Assembly (NCBI RefSeq): GCF_000330505.1
Contig: NW_004440163.1
Span: forward strand, 95,205 to 159,204
Length of the DNA stretch: 64,000 nt
DNA from: Entamoeba invadens IP1
Lineage: Eukaryota > Evosea > Mastigamoebida > Endamoebidae
Reading direction: 5' to 3'
This document shows, in pieces, positions 42,463 through 52,078 of the stretch (the first letter of the stretch is position 1; every line of letters begins with the position of its first letter). The position numbers were made by a program, and so were the translations under genes. The notes beneath the pieces were generated by a model, which made no database searches, was not told the DNA's origin, and was given only the letters and a program-made list of their open reading frames with translations.

Positions 42463-45072
42463 TTATAGAAACTGATTTTGGCAATCCCACTCTTTCAAAG
42501 ATTCTTGAAAATATAAACTTGACACACACAAAGTGTAATCGAGAACAATTGGTTCATGCTTGATGTATTGAATTGTTTCGCTGTGTGAGTATCGGTTCAC
42601 ACATATTGTGCTGTTGCTTGGTTGTGGAACAACATTAATAGCAGAAAGCTCTTCAACATCGCTGATGCTATCTTCTTCTATTTTCTGTGGGACTTTTGTC
42701 GCAGTTTGTTGTTCAACAATTTGGAGCAAATTTGAGTATTCCAAAGTGGGGTATTTCGCTACTAATGCCTCGACCCATTTTTCAGAATTGACTGTTTTTT
42801 CGCCTTCTGTTGTCTGTTCATATTTTTCAATTTCAGATAAAACAGCTTCTTTAAACAATATTTCAATTTTCTCAATGTCAATTGTCACACTCTCCTCTTT
42901 GAAATTCAGTTGTTTAGTTTGACACAGACGAGAAATTTGATTTTCAATCTTTTTGACATCAAAAACAACTTTATCAATATTACAAAAGCCGCACTGCTCA
43001 AAAGAGTCAACCACACACGTTTTGTTTGTTGTCAGGAATGTAACCAATTTGTCAAGAAACAACGTGTCATTGATAATAAGTTCTTCAGTACCAATCTTTT
43101 CAGTGAAAAACTCGAAATGGAGAAATTGGCCAATCAATGTTGTTGCTGGATTTGCGAAAAACTCCAAATTTTGAGGAATGAAAATGATCTCAACGTTGTT
43201 TGTCTCTTTGTACTTCTCTTTTTTAATAACGCTCTTCCATATTTCGTCGACAAATAGAATTGCTTTGTTGTCGTTATCATCTTTATTCTCAGCCAACGTG
43301 CTCACCATCTGTGTTATTGCCATCAACTTTGAAGTGCTTATAGTATTTCTCTTCCCTCCAAGTAATACTACAAAATTTATGTTTTGATCGTTCACACACC
43401 TGCTCATATTAAAGTACTTCTCTTTACTTGCGTCAAACACTTTTGGATAATAAGTAAAGACATTCACATTCCCGTCCATACTAGTCAATACCAAAGAGTT
43501 GTATTTATCGTCGCAGTGTAAGAAATTGGTTGGTTCACAACTGTTCTCTCTGAGACACTGAAATGGGAACGACGCGTTAAACAGTTGTCGAGAATTACAT
43601 AGCGCAAACACTCGTTGTTTAGCCACACCCACTAACTTTTCTTTGACAAACTCGACCCACTCCAAGTTACTCTGTCCCACCTCTCTAATCGTTTCGCTTG
43701 TCTTCTTCGCGTTTCCTTCCTCGAAAACGCAATTTTTCATCTCTTCATAAAAAAGTAAAGAGTCGATTGATTCAGGAGTGAACTCGCTAACATTTTCTGG
43801 TATCACGACAAGTCCTTGTTTTAACGAATTTGTGAGTTCTTCGATGATTTTTGTGAAGAGTTCTCTTTCGAAAAGACAAGATGACTTTGAGATTGGAAGA
43901 AATTGGGTTTGGAGTGACTTTGGGTATTTGTGGAAAAGGGTGTTGAGTATTACCTTGTCTTCAAATTCAGGAAATTTCTTTTTGAGAACGAAAAACATTT
44001 TGAACACATTTTCCATGTTTTCAAATTGGGGCGATTTGCAAATTTTTTTCATCTCATCGCGTTTGGGTTTTGGAATTGGAGTGAGGTAGATTTTCAGTGA
44101 GTTTTCGGGATATTTAGGTGATTTGGAAAGTGCATAATTAAGAACAGTGCGTTGAGGAATTGATAATTGTTCTTTAAATAGAATAAACAAATCTTCGGGC
44201 GTCAAGTCTTCACTTTCGAGATTTTTGCACATTCCGACAGAGAGGTATTCTGAACACAGCTTTAACACAGTGTCAACTATTTGGAAAGTCACACTTTTCG
44301 GTCTGACTTCAAGAACCGAGTTTTTGACAACTTGAGAAAGATGAGTTGATTCGTTTGTCAAAATATGGAAAGTGATTTTCGGGATTGAAAAATGAATGAA
44401 TTTAGATAGGCTCTGTGGCAGAACTAGTGTGGTTGGTTCGTCTGTATCTTTCAAGTAATTAGTTAATATCTCAAACAACCATTTTTCTAAATCAATATCA
44501 AAAATTAGTAAGTTGTTTTGTTCTTTTACTAGCACTACACTGTCAATCACTTTATAATCTCCTTGTGAGAGTATGAGAGCTAATGGAGGAATAGAACCAG
44601 AGTTAAGCGTAAACTTTTGAGTGGAATGCAAAATTTCAAATTGAGCGCCACATACAAACTGAGGGCCAATTTGCTCGAGATAAAGCGTGTTGTTATTTGG
44701 GTTATCATCACATAAAAATGGTCCATCTGGTAACACCAAATTACTTTTAATTGAAACAAATTTGCATTGCTTTTCAACGTCTTCAAATGATACCTTATTG
44801 ACAAAACATATATAACTCAACAATTCTTTTGTGACTTGGACATTTTTGCTTGTCACCTTTTGTTTAATGACGAAGTCGATTTTATTTTTTGTCTCCCTTT
44901 TGTGTGTTTCATAGTCCTTTATACTAGCAAACGGAGATGGCACTGGAACACAGAAATTTATTTCTGTTTCACTGCATCCATTGTTTCTCAGGTACTCCAA
45001 CCGAGCGTCTGTAGTTTCGAGAGACATATAAGCCGGCGAATTAATACAGTCTTGAATGCTTCTCTTTCTCAT
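42463..45072 (-). CDS. Large unknown protein with a Pex14-N-like start
   Basis: 869 residues from the ATG at 45072 (frame open from a TTG at 45102). The first 40 residues (S-I-Q-D-C-I-N-S-P ... R-L-E-Y-L-R-N-N-G-C-S-E-T-E-I) resemble the Pex14 N-terminal three-helix domain (F-L-x-x-x-G-L-T-x-x-E-I). The rest is a mixed alpha/beta protein without signal peptide or membrane spans and no catalytic motif I can name. Near the C-terminus is an E/K-rich helical stretch and a Val/Pro/Ser linker. The Pex14 resemblance is weak and could be chance. Confidence 0.7.
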   Translation of the reverse strand: MRKRSIQDCINSPAYMSLETTDARLEYLRNNGCSETEINFCVPVPSPFASIKDYETHKRETKNKIDFVIKQKVTSKNVQVTKELLSYICFVNKVSFEDVEKQCKFVSIKSNLVLPDGPFLCDDNPNNNTLYLEQIGPQFVCGAQFEILHSTQKFTLNSGSIPPLALILSQGDYKVIDSVVLVKEQNNLLIFDIDLEKWLFEILTNYLKDTDEPTTLVLPQSLSKFIHFSIPKITFHILTNESTHLSQVVKNSVLEVRPKSVTFQIVDTVLKLCSEYLSVGMCKNLESEDLTPEDLFILFKEQLSIPQRTVLNYALSKSPKYPENSLKIYLTPIPKPKRDEMKKICKSPQFENMENVFKMFFVLKKKFPEFEDKVILNTLFHKYPKSLQTQFLPISKSSCLFERELFTKIIEELTNSLKQGLVVIPENVSEFTPESIDSLLFYEEMKNCVFEEGNAKKTSETIREVGQSNLEWVEFVKEKLVGVAKQRVFALCNSRQLFNASFPFQCLRENSCEPTNFLHCDDKYNSLVLTSMDGNVNVFTYYPKVFDASKEKYFNMSRCVNDQNINFVVLLGGKRNTISTSKLMAITQMVSTLAENKDDNDNKAILFVDEIWKSVIKKEKYKETNNVEIIFIPQNLEFFANPATTLIGQFLHFEFFTEKIGTEELIINDTLFLDKLVTFLTTNKTCVVDSFEQCGFCNIDKVVFDVKKIENQISRLCQTKQLNFKEESVTIDIEKIEILFKEAVLSEIEKYEQTTEGEKTVNSEKWVEALVAKYPTLEYSNLLQIVEQQTATKVPQKIEEDSISDVEELSAINVVPQPSNSTICVNRYSHSETIQYIKHEPIVLDYTLCVSSLYFQESLKEWDCQNQFL

Positions 45073-45441
45073 ATTTTTTGTGTTCTTTTTATTCAAAAAC
45101 AATATAATTATCTATAATATTTTTTATTAGTATTTATGGTTTTATCCAAACATTCATCAATTAAGTTATTGTACTATAATTATAGTTAAATTTTTAATAA
45201 ATTATTTGATAAATATAGATTGATATATTTACTATAACATATATAATTTGTTATCCATATTAACATGAGTTTTTTTAAACCCAAAATAATAACCATTTTT
45301 ATTAATATTATTAACCATTAAATTAATTAAAATATTACACAATACCATGTTAAAATGAATACAACGTTAATTAAAAAAGAACGTTAATAACACTGAATAA
45401 AACCTCCAAACGATCCGAACTATAAATTTTATATTGAGATC
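45073..45441. other. Intergenic, divergent promoters
   Basis: About 370 bp of AT-rich sequence between two divergent genes; holds the GAAC/TATA-like pair at its right end. Confidence 0.5.
45417..45430 (+). promoter_or_regulatory. GAAC plus TATA-like core promoter
   Basis: GAAC at 45417-45420 immediately followed by TATAAATTTT, 12 bp before the kinase ATG at 45442. Entamoeba core promoters are known to use a GAAC element, a TATA-like box and very short leaders. The assignment is by motif and position. Confidence 0.4.
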
Positions 45442-46644
45442 ATGCCACACAATGATGATATTCCGCTTACTCTGAGCAAACACATGATTAATTTTGACAA
45501 ACCCGACTTAATAGCTCCAATATTCACCGAATTACACGACGAGATATATGTGTATAATCCAACGGATATCGAATATGCTTTTCTTATTGTGTTTCCAACG
45601 AATCAATGTATAGGCGAAGCTAACCCCACACGGGCAGTCTTATGTCCGAAGGGTGGTATAACTCTCCAACTTTCCATTAAATTCATATGTGGCTCTCATG
45701 ATTTCAGCCCCGTGTTATTTCATTGCAGTGAAGGTGATGGCGTTGATAAAGACCATCCGATGTATACCACCAAACTCAACTTCTGTGTTATTACAGAAGC
45801 TCCATTGATCTATGATATCGCAACAATAGAGCCTGTCGACCATCTTAAGAACACCCTTTCCTCTGTTGTATATTCTGCTGCAATCCACACTCGAATGTTT
45901 ATAGTCAAACACTTCAAAATCGATTGGAATGAGGACGCACGAGAGTTGCTTGCCAAAGCGGCAATCACTCTTTCGGAAGAGAAGTGTGACGAGTTAGTTA
46001 AAGTCCTTGGAGTTGTTGTGTCTCCTGGGAATGAGAGTTTTCTGATTGAATACGGACAGTATGGTAACATCTCAACGTGTTATGGGAGAAAGAAACTTGA
46101 TGTGTGGTGGATGAAACAAGCATTTTTAGATGTGTTAAAAGGATTGGAATACTTACACACAAACGCGCGAGTGCACGGAGATATCAAGCCACAGAACATT
46201 ATCGTCTTTAGTATGGAGGGAAATGGGGTGTTGTGCAAACTGAGTGATTACTGGAACATTCGCGAGATCACAGGAATAGCTTCGGACGTCATTAGTGACA
46301 AAGAAATGATCAACATCGCTATTTTTAAGGCACCCGAAGTTCTGAAAGGAAACGACCCAACACAGAAGAGCGATATTTACTCGATGGGAATGTGCCTCCT
46401 TGAAGTCTTCCAACAGCACGAAATATATAAAGATAAGCCTTTTGCAAACGGGTGGGACGCAGCAGTTAAGGTCGCAAAAGGAAAGAGACCAAACTTCGAC
46501 GAGGGGTTCAACAAAAACGTGGAACAAATAGTCAGGATGTGTTGGAAGCAGGACGAAGACGAAAGACCAGATGTGGGGAAAGTCATCGAGTTAGTCAAAG
46601 AAATCGAAGTCCCTTCAAATGAAGATTTTGATACTGATGACTAG
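45442..46644 (+). CDS. MSP-like domain plus divergent TKL kinase (possible pseudokinase)
   Basis: 400 residues. The N-terminal part (about 1-110) has a beta-sandwich pattern with P-x-F-T-E-L-x-x-E-I-Y-V-Y-N-P-T and a later C-P-K-G-G-I-T, resembling major sperm protein/VAP-type Ig folds. The C-terminal part is a protein kinase domain with changed motifs: no Gly loop is recognisable, Lys is in F-I-V-K-H-F-K, the catalytic loop reads H-G-D-I-K-P-Q-N, and DFG is replaced by D-Y-W. A-P-E-V-L and the closing M-C-W-K-Q-D-x-D-E-R-P-D-V block are typical TKL. Activity is doubtful; the metal-binding Asp and Asn remain. Confidence 0.8.
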   Translation: MPHNDDIPLTLSKHMINFDKPDLIAPIFTELHDEIYVYNPTDIEYAFLIVFPTNQCIGEANPTRAVLCPKGGITLQLSIKFICGSHDFSPVLFHCSEGDGVDKDHPMYTTKLNFCVITEAPLIYDIATIEPVDHLKNTLSSVVYSAAIHTRMFIVKHFKIDWNEDARELLAKAAITLSEEKCDELVKVLGVVVSPGNESFLIEYGQYGNISTCYGRKKLDVWWMKQAFLDVLKGLEYLHTNARVHGDIKPQNIIVFSMEGNGVLCKLSDYWNIREITGIASDVISDKEMINIAIFKAPEVLKGNDPTQKSDIYSMGMCLLEVFQQHEIYKDKPFANGWDAAVKVAKGKRPNFDEGFNKNVEQIVRMCWKQDEDERPDVGKVIELVKEIEVPSNEDFDTDD

Positions 46645-48017
46645 TTTTGGATAAAGTAATTTACTATTTCTTATAGTTTTTATTTTTGGTTCAAATATAG
46701 TATAAATATATTATTTTCATAGTTTGAAATGGATTGTTGTGAAATATGATGATGATTTAAAAAAAATAAAAAATAGAAATAGCATAAAAGGGGTCCGGGG
46801 TTTCGACTAAGAAAAATGGGAAAAGTGTTTTTAAATGAGTTTTATTTTGTTTTGAAAAATATATTTTGTTGAAACATGAAATGTATTTTAATTAATTATT
46901 AATATTTTTATTATTAAATTATTATAATTATTACGAATGATTGGTTTGTATTTATCTTTAAAATCATATATTTGAGTTTTAATTAACATGCTTCACCGGT
47001 GAATTTTGTAATTCCGATTTTTGCTTGGTTTTAACCAAAGGAAACTTTTTATGGCTCTTCGATGTTATTCTCGATGTCATTTGTAATTTTTTTTAAATAA
47101 ATCTTTTACTCCAAAATAATCAAAAAGGAATTTGTCTTTCTATATAAAAAGTATAATATTTTTATTATTTTTAAATAATTATTTTTTTTAATAAAAATTA
47201 ACACATCACATTAAAATTTATTCATAATCGATTTATTTAGTTTATTGTGAAAGACAACTTTTGAAAGCCTGAAGAGTAATATAGTACATAATTTGTGATT
47301 TTAAATTTCGATACCGATTTTACAATAGGTTAAAAAAAGAACAATACAACGGGAATAATATCGATAAAAAAATAAAAATGTTTTGTAAAACCACTTTCGT
47401 TGATTGGTTCTATTTAAAAAAAAAATAAAACAAAACTCCATCTTCAAAAATATAAAATATAGTAAATAAATGGTTATTTACTCAATTAATTTTTTTGTAT
47501 TTATTGAAAAATGGATCTGGTAAGAATTGAAAAATTTTTTAAAAATAATAAAAGAATTGTCAACAAAATCAATGATAATAATATAAATGTTAAAAATTAA
47601 TAATAAAAATGACCTCAAAGATAGTTAGATCTGTTTTTGCTCAGAGTGGTGATAATTATATGTAGAAAAAATCCGACTGTATGAAACCGAAATAATAGTC
47701 CTTAATAATCCGAAAACGCGGGAACAATAACTATATTCGCCATTTTTACCATTTAAGATCCATAATTTCATTTTTTTTTCATTTCCCGTTCAAATACAAT
47801 CAAATTTTGTATTATTAAATAATTTGAGCCAATACAAGACTTAGAAAAGATTATTTGACTCAAAAATACGAAATGAATGTAAAGTAAATCACAATTACTC
47901 TGTTATTACAAAAAAAGGAAAGCCAAGAATATTCGGAGAGTTATAAAAATACCTGTTCAATGTACTCAAATCTTACACAAAAGTATTATCAAAGAAGTCT
48001 GATTTGCCTAACATGTC
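46645..48017. other. Long AT-rich intergenic region
   Basis: 1.37 kb without a supported gene. Two oddities stand out from the AT background: a GC-rich GGGGTCCGGGGTTTCGAC patch at about 46790-46807 and a 12 bp perfect palindrome TTCACCGGTGAA at 46992-47003. Confidence 0.5.
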
Positions 48018-49522
48018 ATGATATCTTCTCATTGGCACATTTCTTTTTTAGCTCAAACTCTTCTGTACTCGAAATTCAAAACCAGACTTAATTCGATGGC
48101 AGAAACAAGAACCTGCGTAGACATTCTTAACAATTGTGTTGATGAAAGCATTGATGCTCGGTTTTATATGTCATCATCTCAACAAACAAGTGAAATCTCC
48201 TCTCCATCGACCGACAACAGCTTTTTTGTATCCCCAGCAAACTCGAAGCAAATCACACCCGAGGAGATCGTTCGCAATTTGATGCTTTCAAAGTTAACAC
48301 TACTCAATGGCTTTTCACAACTCGTTTGTTATTAGTGATATAATAATATTATTACTATTACTTCTTTGTTATTAGAAATACACTTTTAAAGTATTTAAAT
48401 CATTCGATTCACATGAAGATTGCACTTGAGCCAAGCAAAGACTCTTACATCCCTGTTTTACTCTCTTATTACTCTTCTCGTGACAAATTATATAATGTGA
48501 TCGCTGCTTTGGCAATGGAAGAGATCAACAACACTTGTTGTTCAAATCAGTTATTCAGAGGGAACACTGTCTTTACCAAGTTCTATGGTGTCTACGCAAA
48601 TACGTATTGTGCGGCAATGTTAAAAGAGACTTCAGAAACGATTGTTGGCTTTATTAAAGTTGCTCATTATATGAAATACTTAGAACTCCCGGTTATTGAC
48701 GAGTCGAGAAAGAACATTGAACGCGAAATATTCTCGACATACACTGCTATGCTGAGACAGAACGAAGCCTTATTCCCACAACATTACAAATTGATATTAA
48801 AACGAATCTATGTGCAGACGCGTGAAGTCCGTGGGGAGGCAGAAGCTATAGAAGTCTTGACCACACTCATTTTCTTACGATTTCTCTTTGTACCGTTTTT
48901 AGCCACTCCATCACTATTAAAATGTTTCCAGAGAGCTGCTGGTGTTGCTGTGAAAGAGATGAAAGAACTTGCAATCAGTGGAACACAAATGAAAACAGAA
49001 CCTAAAGTAGTATCCCCAGTGCTTTCTGTTGATCCCAAGAGAAAGCATCATCGTGTTGTTGGGGGAGAGATGCGTGACTTAAGTAAGTTAGCAATTACAA
49101 CTCAAGAGAACTCAGATGTTGCAAAGGAGTTTATCGATTATATCAAAGAAGTAGTTTTGATGGTGAAAAACGGAACAGTGATATTTACTCAACAAGAAGC
49201 GAATACGATTTCTGACGTTGTTTCCACTTTCCGGTTAATCGAAATCGTTAAAAAAGAAGAGAAGAATTTGCGGAAGGCCATGGGAAACGAATTTAAGGCA
49301 ATCAAAGAAATGTTGGCACTCGTCAAGAAGTCTGAGAAGGAGAAGATTAAAGGAGAGATGGACGAAAAGGAGACAAAGGAATTTTATGACTGGCTTTCTT
49401 TGAATCAGAATTCATCAGTGATCAAACAATTACAGACTTGTCCAAACTGTGATATAAAGTCGAAAAGAAAGAAACGGGATTGGTTTGTAAAGCGTCAAAA
49501 GGTGGAGAAGCCTGAAGACTGA
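48018..49522 (+). CDS. RasGAP-domain protein, probably two exons
   Basis: Ras GTPase-activating protein. The domain is clear in the second exon: N-Q-L-F-R-G-N-T-V-F-T-K carries the arginine finger (compare L-F-R-x-x-S-L-A-T-K), and T-L-I-F-L-R-F-L-F-V-P-F is the FLR motif (compare F-F-L-R-F-I-C-P-A-I). The C-terminal 150 residues are a Lys/Glu coiled coil ending in a basic Cys-containing tail. Exon 1 (48018-48323; in-frame ATG also at 48096) ends at a GTTTGT donor. The only in-frame acceptor I find is AAAG at 48391, which is atypical, so the junction is uncertain. The alternative is a start at ATG 48413. Confidence 0.75.
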
Positions 49523-49675
49523 TACTGTATAATTGTTTATGTGTATAGTTTATTTTATTATTATTTTACTATAATTACAACAGTTGTTGTAATTTTATAT
49601 ATAATAGTAAAATATACTATACACTTTAATTAATATATTATATAATAATTTTTTAGAAATAAAGCTAAAACACAC

Positions 49676-51445
49676 TCACTTAGTTGGAGTTGAAGTCTCA
49701 AAAAGTTGGTACTTCTCATTTCTCTTCTTGATGATGATATAGTAAGTAAAGTAACTTCCGACAACAAAGATAAGAAGTAATACAATACCAGCGAAGACAC
49801 CAAGTGTGATATAAACGGGCAAAAAGTCGAACCCACTCTCACTCGACTCTGAAGAAGTCGGTTCGACGGGGAAGTCTAAAACGAAATCGACTTTAATAAG
49901 ACCGGCACTGTTTTCAACGCCACCAATAAAGAAAAGCAGTGGATATGTCTGGATTGAAGAGCTGTTAAACACCAAAGCAGTACCTTTCACCCCACAAGGA
50001 CTTAATCTGTGGTCTGTGTACAGCGAATAATCGTTTAAGACGATATTGTTTTTAGTGCCATCATTATACGCTCCGTTTGCTGTTGTGATGACATTCTCAA
50101 TTTGAGTTGAAGACGAACATGTAGTGATTGCTACAATAGTATTTGGATTCTCTTGTAACACAAAGAAAGCTCCTTTCAATGTCCTTTTTGAAACATCTGT
50201 ATCAACTAAAAGAGAATTCACACACTTTGTGGAATCAATGGTTTTACTAAACGTTCGAGCAAGAGACGAAATAACTATCGCGTTCTCTGGGACTGAGTAC
50301 TCCGGCACAGAATTTGTTCTCACAGTGACTTGGAAGTATCCGGTCACCTGTTCTAATGCGCTTCCTATGTAAAACAAGTACTTTTTGTTGTCGTCGACAA
50401 TGATTGTTTCCTCAAAGCCTCCAAAACAATTTGCGCTTGGAGAGGCGTTGGAAACACATTGCAATGATCCGCACTCTCCACTTGTAAATTCTAAATAACT
50501 TTGATACCCAAACTCTTCAAAGCACGTTGAAATAGTCACATCTTTGTATAATTCTGAATTAAAAGTAAACCAAACATTCTCATGCGAACTGTTTCCACAC
50601 GTTGAACGTTGTGTGGAGTGATAGGTATTCGAAAATACACCAGAAAATGGTACTTCAATTTCTAGGGCGGAATCGCACGCCTCGTTTACGTGTGGGGCTA
50701 CCTTAGTAATTTTCACAGACGTTTTCTCCTCTGGGTTTCCCTCCACAAAGACATAAGTCATTGTCTTTGGAGAAATTGTCAACTCGCCCAATCGAGAAAT
50801 GTCACAATAATAGTTGGCACACCCACTTTTGGCTTCTATTCGACTGATTTTTGAAAGAGAGTGAGTCGCAGCTTGAATAGTATAGGACGCTTCTTCGGGT
50901 GAAAATACAAGCCATTTCCCTCTGGAATTAAATGGAGTACCATCGCACCCATGTTTTGATTCTATGAATGTGTCGGTAATAAATTCTATGTTTGTATTTT
51001 CCTTAATTTGAAGTGCGTCTTCACAAAAGTCGTTTCGTTGCGTTTTGTTGGTGTGCAGAGTGAGAACTACATTGCAAGAAGCAGTCAAACAGGAAACCCT
51101 AAAGATCGCATCTTTACCAACAACACTTTGGTATGTTACATATTGCTGATTCCCACATTCAGTCATTGCAAACTGCTCACATGTCGTCGATGTGCAAGAC
51201 TCAAACACTTCGATTTCCGTTTCACCTTGTGTGGTTTGGCATGTGTCGATGTAATACACAAGACCGTTTCCCTTCAGTGTGTAAAAGACAGAAGGTCGAG
51301 TAAAAGCTGTGTTCTCACATCTATTTGGTGTTTGAGTAATTTGATTGTTTAGTGTAAATTGCAGTGTTTCCGATGGACATTCCACAGCGTTTTTACACAC
51401 AGTGGGAAACCCAAAAGCAACAACAAGAAGAAATAGAAGAATCAT
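49676..51445 (-). CDS. Type I surface glycoprotein with repeated Cys-paired beta modules
   Basis: 589 residues: a signal peptide (MILLFLLVVAFGFPTVC), an ectodomain to about 545, one transmembrane helix (VYITLGVFAGIVLLLIFVVGSYF), and a short cytosolic tail with a Y-Q-L-F tyrosine-sorting motif. The ectodomain contains about four related modules. Each starts with a Cys near an A-x-x-I strand (C-E-D-A-L-Q-I, C-D-S-A-L-E-I), then a C-G/D-G...W-F-T-F or W-L-V-F strand, then C-T-S-x-x-C or C-G-S-L-Q-C pairs. This resembles the pre-peptidase C-terminal (PPC) fold. Probably an endocytosed surface receptor or lectin; the ligand is unknown. Confidence 0.8.
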   Translation of the reverse strand: MILLFLLVVAFGFPTVCKNAVECPSETLQFTLNNQITQTPNRCENTAFTRPSVFYTLKGNGLVYYIDTCQTTQGETEIEVFESCTSTTCEQFAMTECGNQQYVTYQSVVGKDAIFRVSCLTASCNVVLTLHTNKTQRNDFCEDALQIKENTNIEFITDTFIESKHGCDGTPFNSRGKWLVFSPEEASYTIQAATHSLSKISRIEAKSGCANYYCDISRLGELTISPKTMTYVFVEGNPEEKTSVKITKVAPHVNEACDSALEIEVPFSGVFSNTYHSTQRSTCGNSSHENVWFTFNSELYKDVTISTCFEEFGYQSYLEFTSGECGSLQCVSNASPSANCFGGFEETIIVDDNKKYLFYIGSALEQVTGYFQVTVRTNSVPEYSVPENAIVISSLARTFSKTIDSTKCVNSLLVDTDVSKRTLKGAFFVLQENPNTIVAITTCSSSTQIENVITTANGAYNDGTKNNIVLNDYSLYTDHRLSPCGVKGTALVFNSSSIQTYPLLFFIGGVENSAGLIKVDFVLDFPVEPTSSESSESGFDFLPVYITLGVFAGIVLLLIFVVGSYFTYYIIIKKRNEKYQLFETSTPTK

Positions 51446-51579
51446 CGACTGAATCTCATTTTAAGTTCTTTACTTAAAATGTATTTTAGTCGAACTGTTC
51501 TATTCAGATGTGTTTAATTAAAAGTTGTGGTTGTTTTACTAATAAAGTATAATTTTATTATTAACAAATAAATGAAGTA

Positions 51580-51831
51580 CAGTCAAAGGCGTCTATTTGT
51601 CGTAAATCCAGCAGAAAAAAATATCTATTTGTCGTAAATGAGTGAATTTTGTAGAAAATTCTATTTTATATTGAAATTTATTTTTTATAAAAAATTTGGT
51701 TTTTAATTCAACAAAAGTTACAGATTCGAGAACAAAATATTTAATTGTCGTACACCAAAATGATTGGCCAGTTGTGCGACAATTAAGCAACTTCGACAAT
51801 TATAATTACGACAAATAGACACCTTTGACTG
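51580..51831. mobile_element. 252 bp MITE with mariner-type ends
   Basis: Terminal inverted repeats of 26 bp: CAGTCAAAGG...TTTGTCGTAA at 51580-51605 and its complement at 51806-51831 (one mismatch, GCG/ACA region aside), flanked by TA on both sides (51578-51579 and 51832-51833). Too small to encode a protein. Internal words TTAATTGTCG and CGACAATTAA form a second inverted pair, and the CTATTTGTCGTAAA core recurs at about 51628-51641. It lies about 135 bp upstream of the surface glycoprotein start codon at 51445. Confidence 0.88.
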
Positions 51832-52078
51832 TATTACTTCATAAAAAATGAAAATAAAAAAGTTATTAAATTACAATTAACAATTAAAATGTCTTGAGTA
51901 CATTTTTTCGTCTTGATAAATTGTAAAGTATAATAATAACTATTTATATTAAACATTATTGAAAACTTTTTATTGTAATAAATATAATAATATATTTCTA
52001 ATTTTATTATAAATTTTAAAGACCTAATACTCTATTGTAAAAATAACTAATAATGAATTAAACAATACAAGAACAAAA

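Noticed and set aside
46788..46812. tRNA B-box-like GGGTTTCGACT
   Set aside because: No A-box, acceptor stem or cloverleaf can be drawn around it; Entamoeba tRNA genes lie in tandem arrays, none of which is present.
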